From: Allacma fusca
Taxonomy: Eukaryota; Arthropoda; Collembola; Symphypleona; Sminthuridae
Reading direction: 5' to 3'
Length of the DNA: 64,000 nucleotides
Assembly (NCBI GenBank): GCA_947179485.1
Contig: OX359250.1
Span: 22,054,539-22,118,538 of the forward strand
In this document: in pieces, positions 24,202-35,519 of the stretch
Numbering within the stretch: position 1 is the first letter of the stretch
Layout: each line of letters starts with the position of its first letter
Made by a program: the position numbers and the translations under genes
Notes under the pieces: generated by a model
Seen by the model: the letters and a program-made list of their open reading frames with translations, nothing else
The model's database searches: none
Told to the model about the DNA's origin: nothing

Positions 24202-27200
24202 CTATTGTAACATTTTTTCAGAATTCTCAAGTTCTTCCAGATCACTGAAAATATAAAAAACTGCTTGTGCAGAGTCAGAGTCAAGTTCCTCGATTGATGC
24301 AGTAAATTTTTGCACGAGAAAACTAATTCGATCCATTGAGGCGTCATCTGTGTAATTTGTGAAATGCGTTTCTTTGTTAAAGTCGGGTCTAACTTCCAGA
24401 AGTTTCTTCGGATTGAAAACTCCTAAAAGACCGTCAATCTTCACTACAAAAATTCCCGTGTCCCCTATGGCACCAATCACGTGAGAGCTAAAATCAAAAA
24501 TCAAAGCATGAATGTTGCTCATTCAACCTTTGAAGTCAAATATAATTTCATAAAAAGTTTACCGTCTCGTGTAATATGCTCAATCATACCTTTTCTCTTC
24601 TAAGATACTTTTTGTTCCAGATTGGTTCGACCATGCTGAAAACTCGTGTAAATTAACTGAAGAATTCAACCCAAAAACGCTTGTAGAATTTAAATCCGCA
24701 GTAAAAGAAGCATTACATTCGAAGCTCGGCCTGCGTTCGCCTGAAGTGCCTGATTGATTTTGTTTAGTCAACACCGGTTCAGAATCGGAATCGAGTAATC
24801 TACGCACACTAGAGCCTTCCATTGGTTCAAGCAGACGACATGGAGTACCAGTTGACACCTTTCTAAAGGGTTTCGGCGAATCTCGTCGTCTCAAGTCCTC
24901 CAGTGTAACTTGTCGGGACTTCTTAACTGCCGGCTCCGGTGTTTTTGGCGGCAATGTGTCATCAAAAGAGTCCGACGGTCTTGGTCGTTTAGAAAAGGGT
25001 GTAAAAACTGGCATTCGCCGAAGAGATAATCTTTCACCTAGGTTAGAGTCAGATATTGCAGCATTATGTAGTACTGCACCACATTGAGGAACTTGTTCAA
25101 CCTCTTCAAATGGTTTAGGTAATCCTGGAAATGACGCTGGTGATGATGTAGAGGGTACCCAAGCATCTGTTGTCACTGTAGCATCAGGTACGGCAAGTGC
25201 TCGGCTAGCATTCCCAGGACTTCCAAATGGTTCCTTCGTAACACTGGATTCAAGTGATACTTTGTAAACGTTCGTATTCTCTTTCTCAGCATCAACTTGT
25301 CCTCTATCATAGACTTTTCCGAAAGTATCTTGGGAGTCCATTAAATCATCAAAGGAAATTGTGAAATCGCTTAGAGGAATTATTCTTTCATTCATTTTTG
25401 CGGTACCAGCCGAACTTTCCAATACACTCTCAGCAGACACCTGCCGTGTAGTAGGATTTAAAAAATTAGAGGATCCGTGTAAGAAAGCAGCTATATTCTC
25501 CTTTCGTTTTTCGGGTGTACTCATAGATAGACCAATTAGTTGCACTGAACCTTTTTCAACAGTCTTATCTACAGCCGCGACAGACTCAACTGAACTACCA
25601 TTGTTTAAACTCTCTCGACGCGATTCAGAAGTGGTATTGGCATTTATTTCCTCAGAATCAGAGACTAGGTCGTCTGCACCGAGTTCACTCAGATTCACTC
25701 CATAATAAGACTGCAACATTCCTTCCAACCGAGAAAGAATCACTTCCTAGGCAAAACATATATCAAACAGCAGTTAAGAGCAGTCTACCATTACAGCGTA
25801 GAACAGTGAGTTAAAGATAAAAAGAGAAAGAAAGAAAAAGAACTTAAGCAGATCTCATGACTTATTCTTTATTTAAAAACTGATAAAAGTTTCACTCAAT
25901 TGTATTAAAAGGGAAATAATTGCTGGAGCAGATTTTAGCAGGTATAATCTCAAACAATTGTATCTGGTATCTGCATTCATGCATGTTTAGACCGGTTTGG
26001 GTCTTATCAGTGCAGAGCAACTGGTTCAGTGTTATTGAACCAAAGAGATTCTGTGATTCCAGGAATTATTTACTTACTACATTAAACAACTGAGTGAGAT
26101 TTTTATAAAGATAGATAAACCTCACACATAACTTACTCTGCAGGTCAAAAACATTTTGGATTTATCCATATCTCTATTGAAGTCAACCTCCGAGGGCGGA
26201 ACATCGATCATAAATACTGACAAAGGGAACTTCCTTTGCTCTTGCTGCGTTGGTCTATCAGCCGATCCAATAGCATACCGTTTTATAAGCTAAAATAATT
26301 AAATTAAAATAAACCAGACAATTACAAATGGGTATAGTTATTTTCATCAAAAAGTTTTTGAATCCAAACGAAATATAAAACTGTTATTTACGTTTTGATA
26401 TTCGTCGACCACCACTAGACGCCGATTAACAAAAATCATGGTCATCTTACTACTTGTGAAACCCATATTCTTCATATCGACAGGCTTCTGAGGCACAAAG
26501 AGGTTCAAACTCCCCTTCCAACTTTTTTCATTTCCATCTGGAAAGACCTCAGCAGACAAGCAGCTTGATAAATTCTTTGCGAAACCCACACCTAAGACGG
26601 TTGTGAGAGCTTGCTCTGTATTTTTCACAGCAGGTTTCGACCAAATTAAATTTCCATTGTGGTAAAGGGAAAAATAAATGGAAGGATTACATATACCCAA
26701 GCATTTGAGATAAAACTCAATATCTTTCAATTGAGTCTTTGCAACTTTCGGCTCAGAACTATGCTTATTGCGAACGGGGAAATCCTTAAATAAATCTCGA
26801 ACAACAAACACCGTCCCGTTCCCACAAGGAACCACTTTCTCCGAAGTAACAGTCCCGTCCTTGCTCAAAACAAAGTTCTTGGCAGCCGGGTCTGTTTGCC
26901 TTTTTGAAGTGACGACTATCCCACTAAATGAGCAAATGGCTGATAAAGCTTCTCCCCTAAACCCATACTTGTCATCACAACCTAAAATCACACATAAAAG
27001 TTACATGAGCATCATCATCAAATACACCACCAGCACTCCAAAACTCTAGGCCTACAAGTATACCTATGCAGCTCTACACAGAACAGAATCTTACTTAAAT
27101 GCGAATCACTGTGCAACTTCGAGGTATATCCACCTTGGAACAAACTATACATGTCTTCATGAGGAATTCCATGCCCATTATCCTTCACCTCTATCTTCTT

Positions 27201-27470
27201 CAAACCATAGTTGTCCTACAATCATCCCATTAAAGCTATCATTTAATAAATCCCCCTAAAAAGTAAATCACCATCATTTGACGTGATCATACAGAACTAA
27301 TTATTAAACAATCACTACAAAAAAAAACCAACCAAGAGAATCTGCACACTATGTGCATTCGCGTCAATGGCATTGTCCACCAGTTCTCTGACAACATCCG
27401 ATATCTTCGTTATCACCTGACTTCTGCGTATCTTATTACTACAATCCGCATCCAATTTTGTGATCGACAT
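24202..27470 (-). CDS. Pms1: PMS1-type MutL mismatch-repair protein
   Basis: Six exons, read leftwards: 27470-27333, 27215-27095, 26981-26392, 26289-26137, 25746-24590 and 24487-24202; phases agree and give 814 residues. The N-terminal GHKL ATPase is intact: RELVDNAID (Glu29, Asn33), DNGHGI (58-63) and YGFRGEAL (92-99). The transducer domain has FVNRR and VPPSEVDFNRDMDKSK before residue 334. Residues about 335-720 are a disordered serine-rich linker in one long exon. The last ~95 residues (HVIGAIGDTGIFVVKIDG onward) look like only the beginning of a MutL C-terminal dimerisation domain, and no DQHAxxE endonuclease motif is present. PMS1 pairs with MLH1 and lacks endonuclease activity, which fits. 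Spacing such as NLIWSKPAV is closer to PMS1 than to PMS2. The first donor (TTG then GTTGGT) is weak. Confidence 0.85.
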
Positions 27471-29858
27471 TTTTCGCTCCACAAGACAATTACTTTCTCC
27501 AAGGATTCGCTCCTACATCTGTACTCCTGCAAACAAAAACAACGAAGATTGATGAATTCACCCGAAATTATCATTGGAAACCATACAATATTAAATCCAT
27601 GCAATCAATATTAATATTATTACTTACATACAGGGATTTAAAGTAAAAACCTTCATTATAAAGTATTCATCATTAGGAAATAAATAACTAAATACACTAA
27701 TAATTCAGCCAATCAGGTAATAATTTAACCTACGCAAATTAGCCCTGACACGAATTCTTATATCTTTGCAGTTAATAATTCAAAATATTCCTTCAATTAG
27801 GTACTTACAATCCGAGATGCTCCCTTCTTTCATGATAATAACGAAATCAAATTGATTATTATTTTTCTGGTGGTAAAAAAACTAGAACTTCACATTCTGT
27901 GACATGGAACGTGAGGATACATTGCTTGCATGCACTGTTTTTATTTTATGGTGCTGTGACGAAGAATCCAGACGGTTTCCCGCCTTCATACTCAATTGCA
28001 TTGTACGTAAACACCACACTACAGCATTTGTCGTACTCATTTATGGCAGCTGTGTATTTTAAAAATATTGTCCTCTAATAGAACTAGCTCGGTAATTTTG
28101 GGATTTTACAATTAACTAAACAATTTCGGGCTGGTACCAAATTTCACACATTGACTAACGTTAGGCTTCAAAGCTATTTAAAAAATTCAATAATAATTCT
28201 TGTGTTGGATTTCAAACTTGAGCTCAGGTTTAGCGAATTTTTGTATCAAAAATACATATGTAGTTCGAACGTTGAGGGGTTTCAGAAATATCCAAATGTA
28301 TTTATTAATTATGCCTATCAACCCTGAATTGTTTAAATTTAGTCTCAAAAGTAGAAACCGAAGAAGAAATTAAGAGACCGGTTCAGAAATATATTTTGGG
28401 GGACAGTGAGAAATGTTAGAGCTGATATTTTTGGATTATGCTGGGAAATGTGAAACCTTGGAATTTTTTTCAGATTAGGTTACAAGTATTTAAGCATTGA
28501 TGATGCACTTTCCTGAACTATTCAATAATGGTGTAAAACGTTTCTTATTATGGATAAGGATGCGTGGGAAATCTCTGAATAGTGGTTTCTATATTATGCA
28601 GCTTGCAAGTACATTAGTTTTAGTCCTGTAAAAAGGCATAGGGATAAAAAGCTTAACTCAGGTAAGCGGGTTAAAGTAAGAAGCGTGCGTAATAAGAAGA
28701 CAGGCAGATGAACATGTCCAGATTTACTTTAATAATAGCCACATTGCATTGCGTTGAAGACCCAGATGAACGCCATAGGGTCAGGGGTCAGCCAGCGGAG
28801 CCTCCATAGGATTGACTCGAGACATTCTATTCTAATAAATACTTAAATAATTCTATAAGAAAGTAAGTAAATTGCTTAAGCATGGGGCAAATGTAGCGAC
28901 ATCTATCACGAGACGTCGGTTTGCTGTTCAATATCGAAAAATATAGTAAAATTCGATTTCGGTTGCAAAAGTCATGGGCATTTTCATGGGGTGCGTTTGT
29001 TACAATCATTTTGTACGATTTTACGGAAACAAAATTATTCTAAATTGAGAATTCTAAATGCATTTTAATATGGGAATTTTCAGAAGTTGGACGCACAAAA
29101 AATCCAACGGAAATTTCGAAAGGTTTGAGGTATGCATGCGCTTAAAAACTGTAATGTTATGCATCTTACGGGTGGAAATGGTCGACGTGAAAAAATCCTC
29201 ATTGGTCAGTCTGTCCAATGCTAGTTCCCCTGAATTGCCTGTAGGTAGGCAGATAAATATTAGCTAATAGATAGACAGAGATATATTCCAGCTTGTAATT
29301 TCGTCTCAGTATTTTCCCGTGAACTAGAATCGGTCATATTATCATCGTTCCCTAGGCAACTATAAATTATTTCTGCGAGGTCTTGTTTAGTGTTTGAAAA
29401 TACAACGAGACAAATACTCTCCTCACCTCTGCGTAGAAAACCATATCGACCTGATTGACATGCGATGAAACGATTATGAATGGAAACGACGAACAAGCAG
29501 TTAACACGTACAAGATCCATTTTCTTCAAACGTCGAAGAAATTAGTTATTATTTTGTGATCGGAACGGTGCCTTGTTTCCAGTCAACTTGGAATTTGAAT
29601 CACCTACTGAAAATATTTTCGGACCTCTGAGTTCTCATGGTAGTAGACCACATCCCTGAATATTCGTATCTTTCTACTACCAAAGTTGCTCCAAGGGACC
29701 CCTCTTTTTCATAATCTTTCAGACCGGTAGTATTTCGGTAATGTTAATTAAGATTTTCAACATGTCTCCAACATTATAAAAATTATTCCTTTTCAATTGA
29801 AGGAATAATAATTATTAGCGTACCAGTCCCATAACAATATTAGTTTTCTGCTTTTCAG
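27471..29858. other. Intergenic; no firm gene
   Basis: Holds the 5' flank of PMS1 and, at the right, the start of the FRRS1-like locus. A minus-strand open frame of 89 codons at 29260-29529 has plausible composition but no recognisable domain, signal peptide or splice support, so it is not called. No terminal-inverted-repeat element with target duplication was found. Confidence 0.45.
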
Positions 29859-29991
29859 GATATGGAACGTTTGATGGCTGGAAATTATTACCATGTCACT
29901 TGTGCGTTGGTTTGTGTCCTCGGTTTAGTTGGCTGGTGTGACTCACAGCGACCAGTGATACCATCCAGGATGTGGCCATTTTGTATAACAA
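29859..29991 (+). CDS. Candidate first coding exon with signal peptide (FRRS1-like locus)
   Basis: A TTTTCAG acceptor precedes GATATGG, and the ATG at 29862 opens a 43-codon stretch with a typical secretory leader: short polar start, hydrophobic core (CALVCVLGLVGW), then CDSQRP. A 5' UTR exon further left is implied. The exon is followed at once by a hAT insertion. Two donors are possible: ACAA/GTAGGC at the transposon junction (phase 1) or CCA/GTGATA (phase 0). Only the latter matches the phase of the next candidate exon at 33021, so the link to the downstream gene is an inference. Confidence 0.45.
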
Positions 29992-30160
29992 GTAGGCATG
30001 AGCGGAACGATATAACGATACGATATATCGGTCCATATCGTACATTTTTAAGCAACGATATGTCACGATATTTATCGCAATTTTAAAGCGATATATCGGT
30101 TAATTTTAATATCGTACATAGGAGGTTCAATTTTCGAAAATGTCAGTGTATCCCTCTTAC

Positions 30161-31815
30161 TATAGCTCCTCACGGGTCGAGTAGTTATCCATACCGTACT
30201 CGTACTTGGAACCGTACTCGAATTGTCGGGTCAAATTCCCGATTGACCCGGACTTGTGTCTTCAAGTGCGAGTAAAAAATCTTGTACTCGGAGGACGGTA
30301 TTATATTTCTAAATTTTTTACCGAACTTGGACCGTACTTACGAGTATAAAACGTTTATACCGACCGACTCGTACTTGAACTCGTACTCGAACCGTACTCG
30401 AGTATCAAGTACACCGAAAAACATTTTTTTAGATGTTATTTTTTGTTAAACAGATATTGACATAGAAAACAAATAGTAGATTCAACTAACAAGAATTTGC
30501 AACTGCAACTTACGAAGTGTTTGCAATGAAAATTTTCTCCAACGAGATTAAAATGTCGATGAACAATAGATCAAGATTTGATTCTGCCAGGCATATCCAC
30601 TGGATTCTCCTCAGTCAGGTCAATCTCACCTAACCTCCACTAATTCTGCCCCTCTCCTGTTCCATTATATTTTACGGCGATAGGTAAATACTTACAATTA
30701 GTAACTACAGTAGTACTCAATTCGGAGCTGTAACACTAACTTACGCTGTACGTGTAACGTTTCATGCTAATCGGAGTAATTTTGAATTTAACCGCTTTTC
30801 CTTTTTTACTTCGGAATAACAACTTTTTTTGTAATCAAGGAAATATGGATGTGGACTATGTGCTGGAGGAAATTACTCGAGTATCAAATGTAAATCCAAG
30901 TACGGGTTCAAGTACTTTTGCATTTATGTCCCGAACTCGTACTCGTGCTTTGGTTCAAGTACTTTGAACCAGTGCTCTCAGTTAGACATCCTTACTTACT
31001 CTTTACTCATAATTTGATCTCTCATGATGTCCAGTACTTACTTTTTACTTACTCAGGGGCTTCATGGTGGCTATCTTACTTACTCATTACTCCCTCAAAA
31101 TTTCGGGTCGCAGTGTAATACTTACTCTTTACTTACTTATTCGCAAAAATAAGCTGATATTACTTACTCTTTACTTACTTTTGTCTGCATAGTACTCAAG
31201 TAATATTTACTCATTTTCAAATATAATTCACATCACTGCCATCTTTGGTAGTGTAGTCAACGACTCAAGTTTAACGAGTTGCATCGTCGCAAGTATTTAA
31301 AGGCATTGTTTGCCTATGGCCTATGTTATCTGACTCCATAAGCCATATATAAGTCATGGACATTGTCGGAGAACATTTTTTCTATGGTAGTTACTCCAGT
31401 AAAGAAGAGTTTACTTAGTACTTACTTTTTGATAGTTTGCATTTCGTCTTACTTACTCATTACTTACATTACACTGGGGAATGATGTTCGTACTTACTCT
31501 TTACTTACTTAAACATCAACCTTTTTAAAATTACTTACTCATTACTTACTCATACTCGCAGATGTAAGTACGAGTAAGTACAATACTCACTTACTCACTT
31601 TATGAAAAATTCGAGTAATGAGTAAAATTGAGAGCACTGCTTTGAACGTACTCGTACTCGCTCTGATACTCGTTAGAAATATACTCAAGTTCGAGTACGA
31701 AAACGGATACTCGACCGACGAGTACAAGTACCAATTTAAGTTGATACCGTACTCGACCCGTACTCGTACTCGAACTCGAAACTCGAGTATCTACTCGTAC
31801 TCGTGAGGAGCTATA
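30161..31815. mobile_element. hAT-type element, ACTCGTA family (middle of three nested)
   Basis: Termini TATAGCTCCTCACG and CGTGAGGAGCTATA are perfect inverted repeats flanked by CCTCTTAC (30153-30160, 31816-31823). ACTCGTACTCG / CGAGTACGA words crowd both ends. It contains the ACTTACTC element. Confidence 0.9.
30970..31639. mobile_element. hAT-type element, ACTTACTC family (innermost of three nested)
   Basis: Termini CAGTGCTCTCA and TGAGAGCACTG are flanked by perfect CTTTGAAC (30962-30969, 31640-31647). ACTTACTCTTTACTTACT repeats occupy about 30988-31215 and 31425-31585. There is no transposase frame. Confidence 0.9.
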
Positions 31816-32001
31816 CCTCTTACTACTTGTTTTGTAAAAAAAGCGATGAAGGAATGTCAAACGTTAAAAATGTCACTGAAATATTTGGGCATAACGGATA
31901 AAACTCGTCCATGTTTAAAATACTTTTCCGAATTCGGAGTTAGAATTGTAGTAATACCTACAAGCAAGCATTTTCAAACTTAGTTTGTTTGAACCAACCG
32001 G

Positions 32002-32319
32002 TAGTCGGACCAATTCAATTCTGGGTCAGAAATTTTCGATTAAATTCAAGATGAAACTGAGCCGATTGGTTCAGTTCATAATTTTGAATTGAACGAAATC
32101 ATTTTTCTTAAAGGGAAGTTCAAACGATTTAACTTCATTCTGGTGTGCACTTGGAAAACACTACCGTCTTTTCTAGAAAGTGTTTTGTTAGGTGTATCTG
32201 CAGAAACCGCTGGTTTTTGATTCAGTTCAATTCAATTCAAAATTTTGAACTGAACTAAATTGAATCGAAAATTTCATTTCAATACTTAAAAACTTAACTG
32301 AATTGAACCGTTCCGACTA
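32002..32319. mobile_element. Possible small element, TTCAATTC family
   Basis: TAGTCGGACCAATTCAATTC at the left is mirrored by GAATTGAACCGTTCCGACTA at the right, and GTTCAGTTCAATTC words lie between. No matching 8-bp flank was found. It lies in the right part of the ATATCGT-family element. Confidence 0.5.
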
Positions 32320-33980
32320 CTAGCGTGGCAAATAAGTATCGTTTCTTGCAACTCTATATTTTGAATTCGGCCCTTGCAGTAACTTTATTATCGCACTGCA
32401 GTTACTTTTAAGTACGTGCCGTACTTTTTAGAATTTTGTAATTTTGCGTTTAATTGTATTTGAAATACCTAGGATTTTCCTATTAAAAAATCCGGGGAAA
32501 GTCATAATTGAATTATTACAGATCTTATACAGTATTTTTCAAGGTATTATATTTTTAGAGGTGGTTTTGTAAAAGAATAAATTACAAATATTGAATATTC
32601 TGTGAAATCATGTTAAATCTGACAGCATTTCATCAAAATTAGTACGTTATTTTAAATTTAACCAAATACCGATATATCGTTCATGGATATCGGTATCGTG
32701 ATTCTTGTTAACGATACCGATATTAACGATATTTTAAAATTGAACGATACGCTCATGCCTAATAACAAGTAATAAATAACTAAAAATAAGATTTCAGCTG
32801 ATGTGTATATGTGGGTCGCGAACATTCTTTTGATATTGGGCAGATCTGAGTCGTAGGAAAATATGAACCAGTGTAGCTATTTGCAATGTATTTCACAATG
32901 TCTTCTAAAACAATCCATTCTTGTAACAATCAAGCTACTCTTTACCCATAGTGTTTGGATATTTGGCTAAATGCAATCAATAATTTATTATTTCCTTCTC
33001 GCGCTGTAGGTGAGACTTAGGAAGAATACAAATCAGAGATTCCCAAGGGGCAGGAATTTATAAAAGATTCTCTTGATGAAAGTATTACAAGGTCGCGAAG
33101 AAATAAGCAATCAGAATGTTTGGGCTGTTCAAAAGGAAGTATTCTGCATGTAAGTCCGAAGTATATATTTTTTCAAACAGCTATAAGTACTGAAAGCTAA
33201 AATGTGATTCGTAAATTACTGTACTAGTAATACTTACTTGTGGTGTACCCTAAACTGACTGTTCTGGTCTTTTTCATTCTCGTGTAGGTTCACGCTTATC
33301 ATATTGTCAATTATGAACACAAAAGGGGTGTTCTTTTGGGCATTTTGTTTCAATGGATCCACATTCGCATAAGAACAAAATACCCAGTGAATGCGATGGT
33401 TGTACAAGCCAACGTGTACCCACATCAAATGGCATGGGGGAAATTCGATGTTGAGTTTGCCTGTTGAGATTGCGGAATAGGTAATTTCGTAGACAATGCA
33501 CTAAATTCCGAAAAGAAGGCTTTGGAGTTAGGAGGGAAAGCTGCAGCAATTCCTTGTCGAAGACGAACTTATATCCACGTTCGAGTAAGTTATTGTTAAG
33601 GGTGGTGAGAAATTAATTTTAATCCCCTCCTCCATAGCTCAAAAATATGTAGATAGTGTATGTGCCCAGTCTGTCTTTATTTTCTTGGAGATTTTAAAAA
33701 TTCATCTCAACGATGACATAGGTAAATATATGCAGTTTTTGCAAAATTATCGTTGAGTTTTTACGCAGTTTAATTCTCAAAACAGGGGGATAACAGCCAC
33801 TCAGCCACACTATGTAAAGCCCCGTCAATTCTGAAAAGTAAAATGTTTCCATGAACATTTTTGTTACGCCATTTTTGGAAACTTTTCTGGTATTTACTCA
33901 CAGTGATGAAGGAAAATGATTTTGACATTCTGCAAGCAAAGGCAACGAAGGGGTGGTGCAATATATTTTAACTATTTCTC

Positions 33981-35519
33981 TGTACGAGCTACGTGATAGA
34001 GAAGTAACATTTTAGCCGACATTCGACATGTGTCCGGAGATTTTGACCGACAATGTTGGGCGATTTTGGTCGACATCCGACACGAAAAAGTTTCTACCCG
34101 ACCAGACATTTCGAGATAGTGGTCGACATGCGACATTGTCGGGATACTTATAGATTTTAGCCGACATGTCGGGGATTTTAGCCGACACGTTATTTCTTAC
34201 AATTCTAGCCGACATCCGACAAAAGGTTAATTTTATTCGACATACGTCGGGAGATTTAACCCGACATGATTTTTTTCTTCTTCCGACATTCAACATATGT
34301 CGGCAGATTTTAGCCAACATGAAATTATTTTCTTGACATCCGACATTTCGGGAGATTTTAGCCGCCATGAAAATATATTTTCATCTTCCGACATGTCGGG
34401 AGATATCAGACGACATGGAAAATTTGTTATCTTCTTCCGACATCGGGAATATGTCCGGAGATTTCAGCCGACATGAAAAAATTGTTTTCTTGGTACGACA
34501 TCCAAAAAATGTCTGGAGATTTTAGCCACCATGAAAATGTGTTTATCTTCCGACGTGTTAGATGACGTTCAAATATTTTTTTGAATAGGTAAAACTGCGA
34601 AAATCAATGTTTTCACATTTATATCGTGTTAACCATAGTTGTTGGATTTGAAAACTGATTTTCCCTTTTAAGAAGAATGGTCTACTGCTATTTTTCTGGG
34701 ACCGTACTTTTACAATCGTCGATCAATTTTTTCCGAAGCTTTTGCATTTGAACTACTTTGGCACAAACATTTTGTGTTACAGTAATCGAAACTCATAAAA
34801 AAGGAATATAGTATTAGTGACGTAGCAAGGTTATGCGATTTGAGAATATAAGTTACCCCAATGACCTCTTACAATTCCCCGGGGTAAACCACTGTGAAAC
34901 GGGTAGTACAGGAAATGTCAGATCACCATGGTCAAACACCTTCAAGGTCTCCTCAAAACACATGTAAGGGGCATTAGCCTCAACTGAAGGTTTCCAAACG
35001 TCCCTAACAAGATAGTATGCAGTAATTATTACCTTAAGACATGTCGGAAGATGAAAATATATTTTCATGTCCGCTAAAATCTCCCGAGATGTCAAGTGAC
35101 GGAAGAAGAAGAAGATTTCATGTCGGCTAAAATCTCCCGACATGTCGGATGTCGTAAGAAGAAAATATATTTTCATGTCGGCTAAAATCTCCCGAAATGT
35201 CGGATGTCAAGAAAACAATTTCATGCCGGCTAAAATCTCCCGACATATGTTGGATGTCGGAAGAAGAAAAAAAATCATTTCGGGTTAAATCTCCCGACGT
35301 ATTAACCTTTTGTCGGATGTCGGCTAGAATTGTACGAAATAACGTGTCGGCTAAAATCGCCCGACATTGTCGGTCAAAAACTCCCGACACATGTCGGATG
35401 TGGCTAAAATGTTACTTCTCCATTCACGCAGCTCGTACAGACATGTCGGATGTCGGCCAGAATCCCATTTTGCTAATATCTCCCCACACATGTCGGATGT
35501 CGGCGAAGATTTTACTTCC
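33981..35519. mobile_element. hAT-like element, CCGACAT family, in an intron
   Basis: A left field (34010-34560) of CCGACATGTCGGAGATTTTA-type words is mirrored by an inverted field at 35030-35515. Near the ends CTGTACGAGCT, GAGAAGTAACATTTTAGCC and their complements match as inverted repeats (33981-34018, 35402-35440), but the right side carries an extra motif block to 35519, so the exact tips and any target duplication are unclear. It lies between exons 33584 and 35876 of the FRRS1-like gene. Confidence 0.7.

Larger units (their letters stand above)
29993..32761. mobile_element. hAT-type element, ATATCGT family, copy 1 (outer of three nested)
   Basis: Termini TAGGCATGAGCG and CGCTCATGCCTA are flanked by perfect ATAACAAG (29985-29992, 32762-32769). 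ATATCGTA / CGATATAACG fields lie inside both ends. It contains the 30161-31815 element and a smaller TTCAATTC-rich piece. It lies immediately after the signal-peptide exon of the FRRS1-like locus. Confidence 0.9.

Noticed and set aside
29260-29529. 89-codon minus-strand open frame
   Set aside because: Reasonable composition but no recognised domain, no leader, no splice signals and no neighbour support.
33465-33467. Selenocysteine codon
   Set aside because: TGA between cysteines is suggestive, but no SECIS could be identified and the gene has a second lesion, so a nonsense change is simpler.
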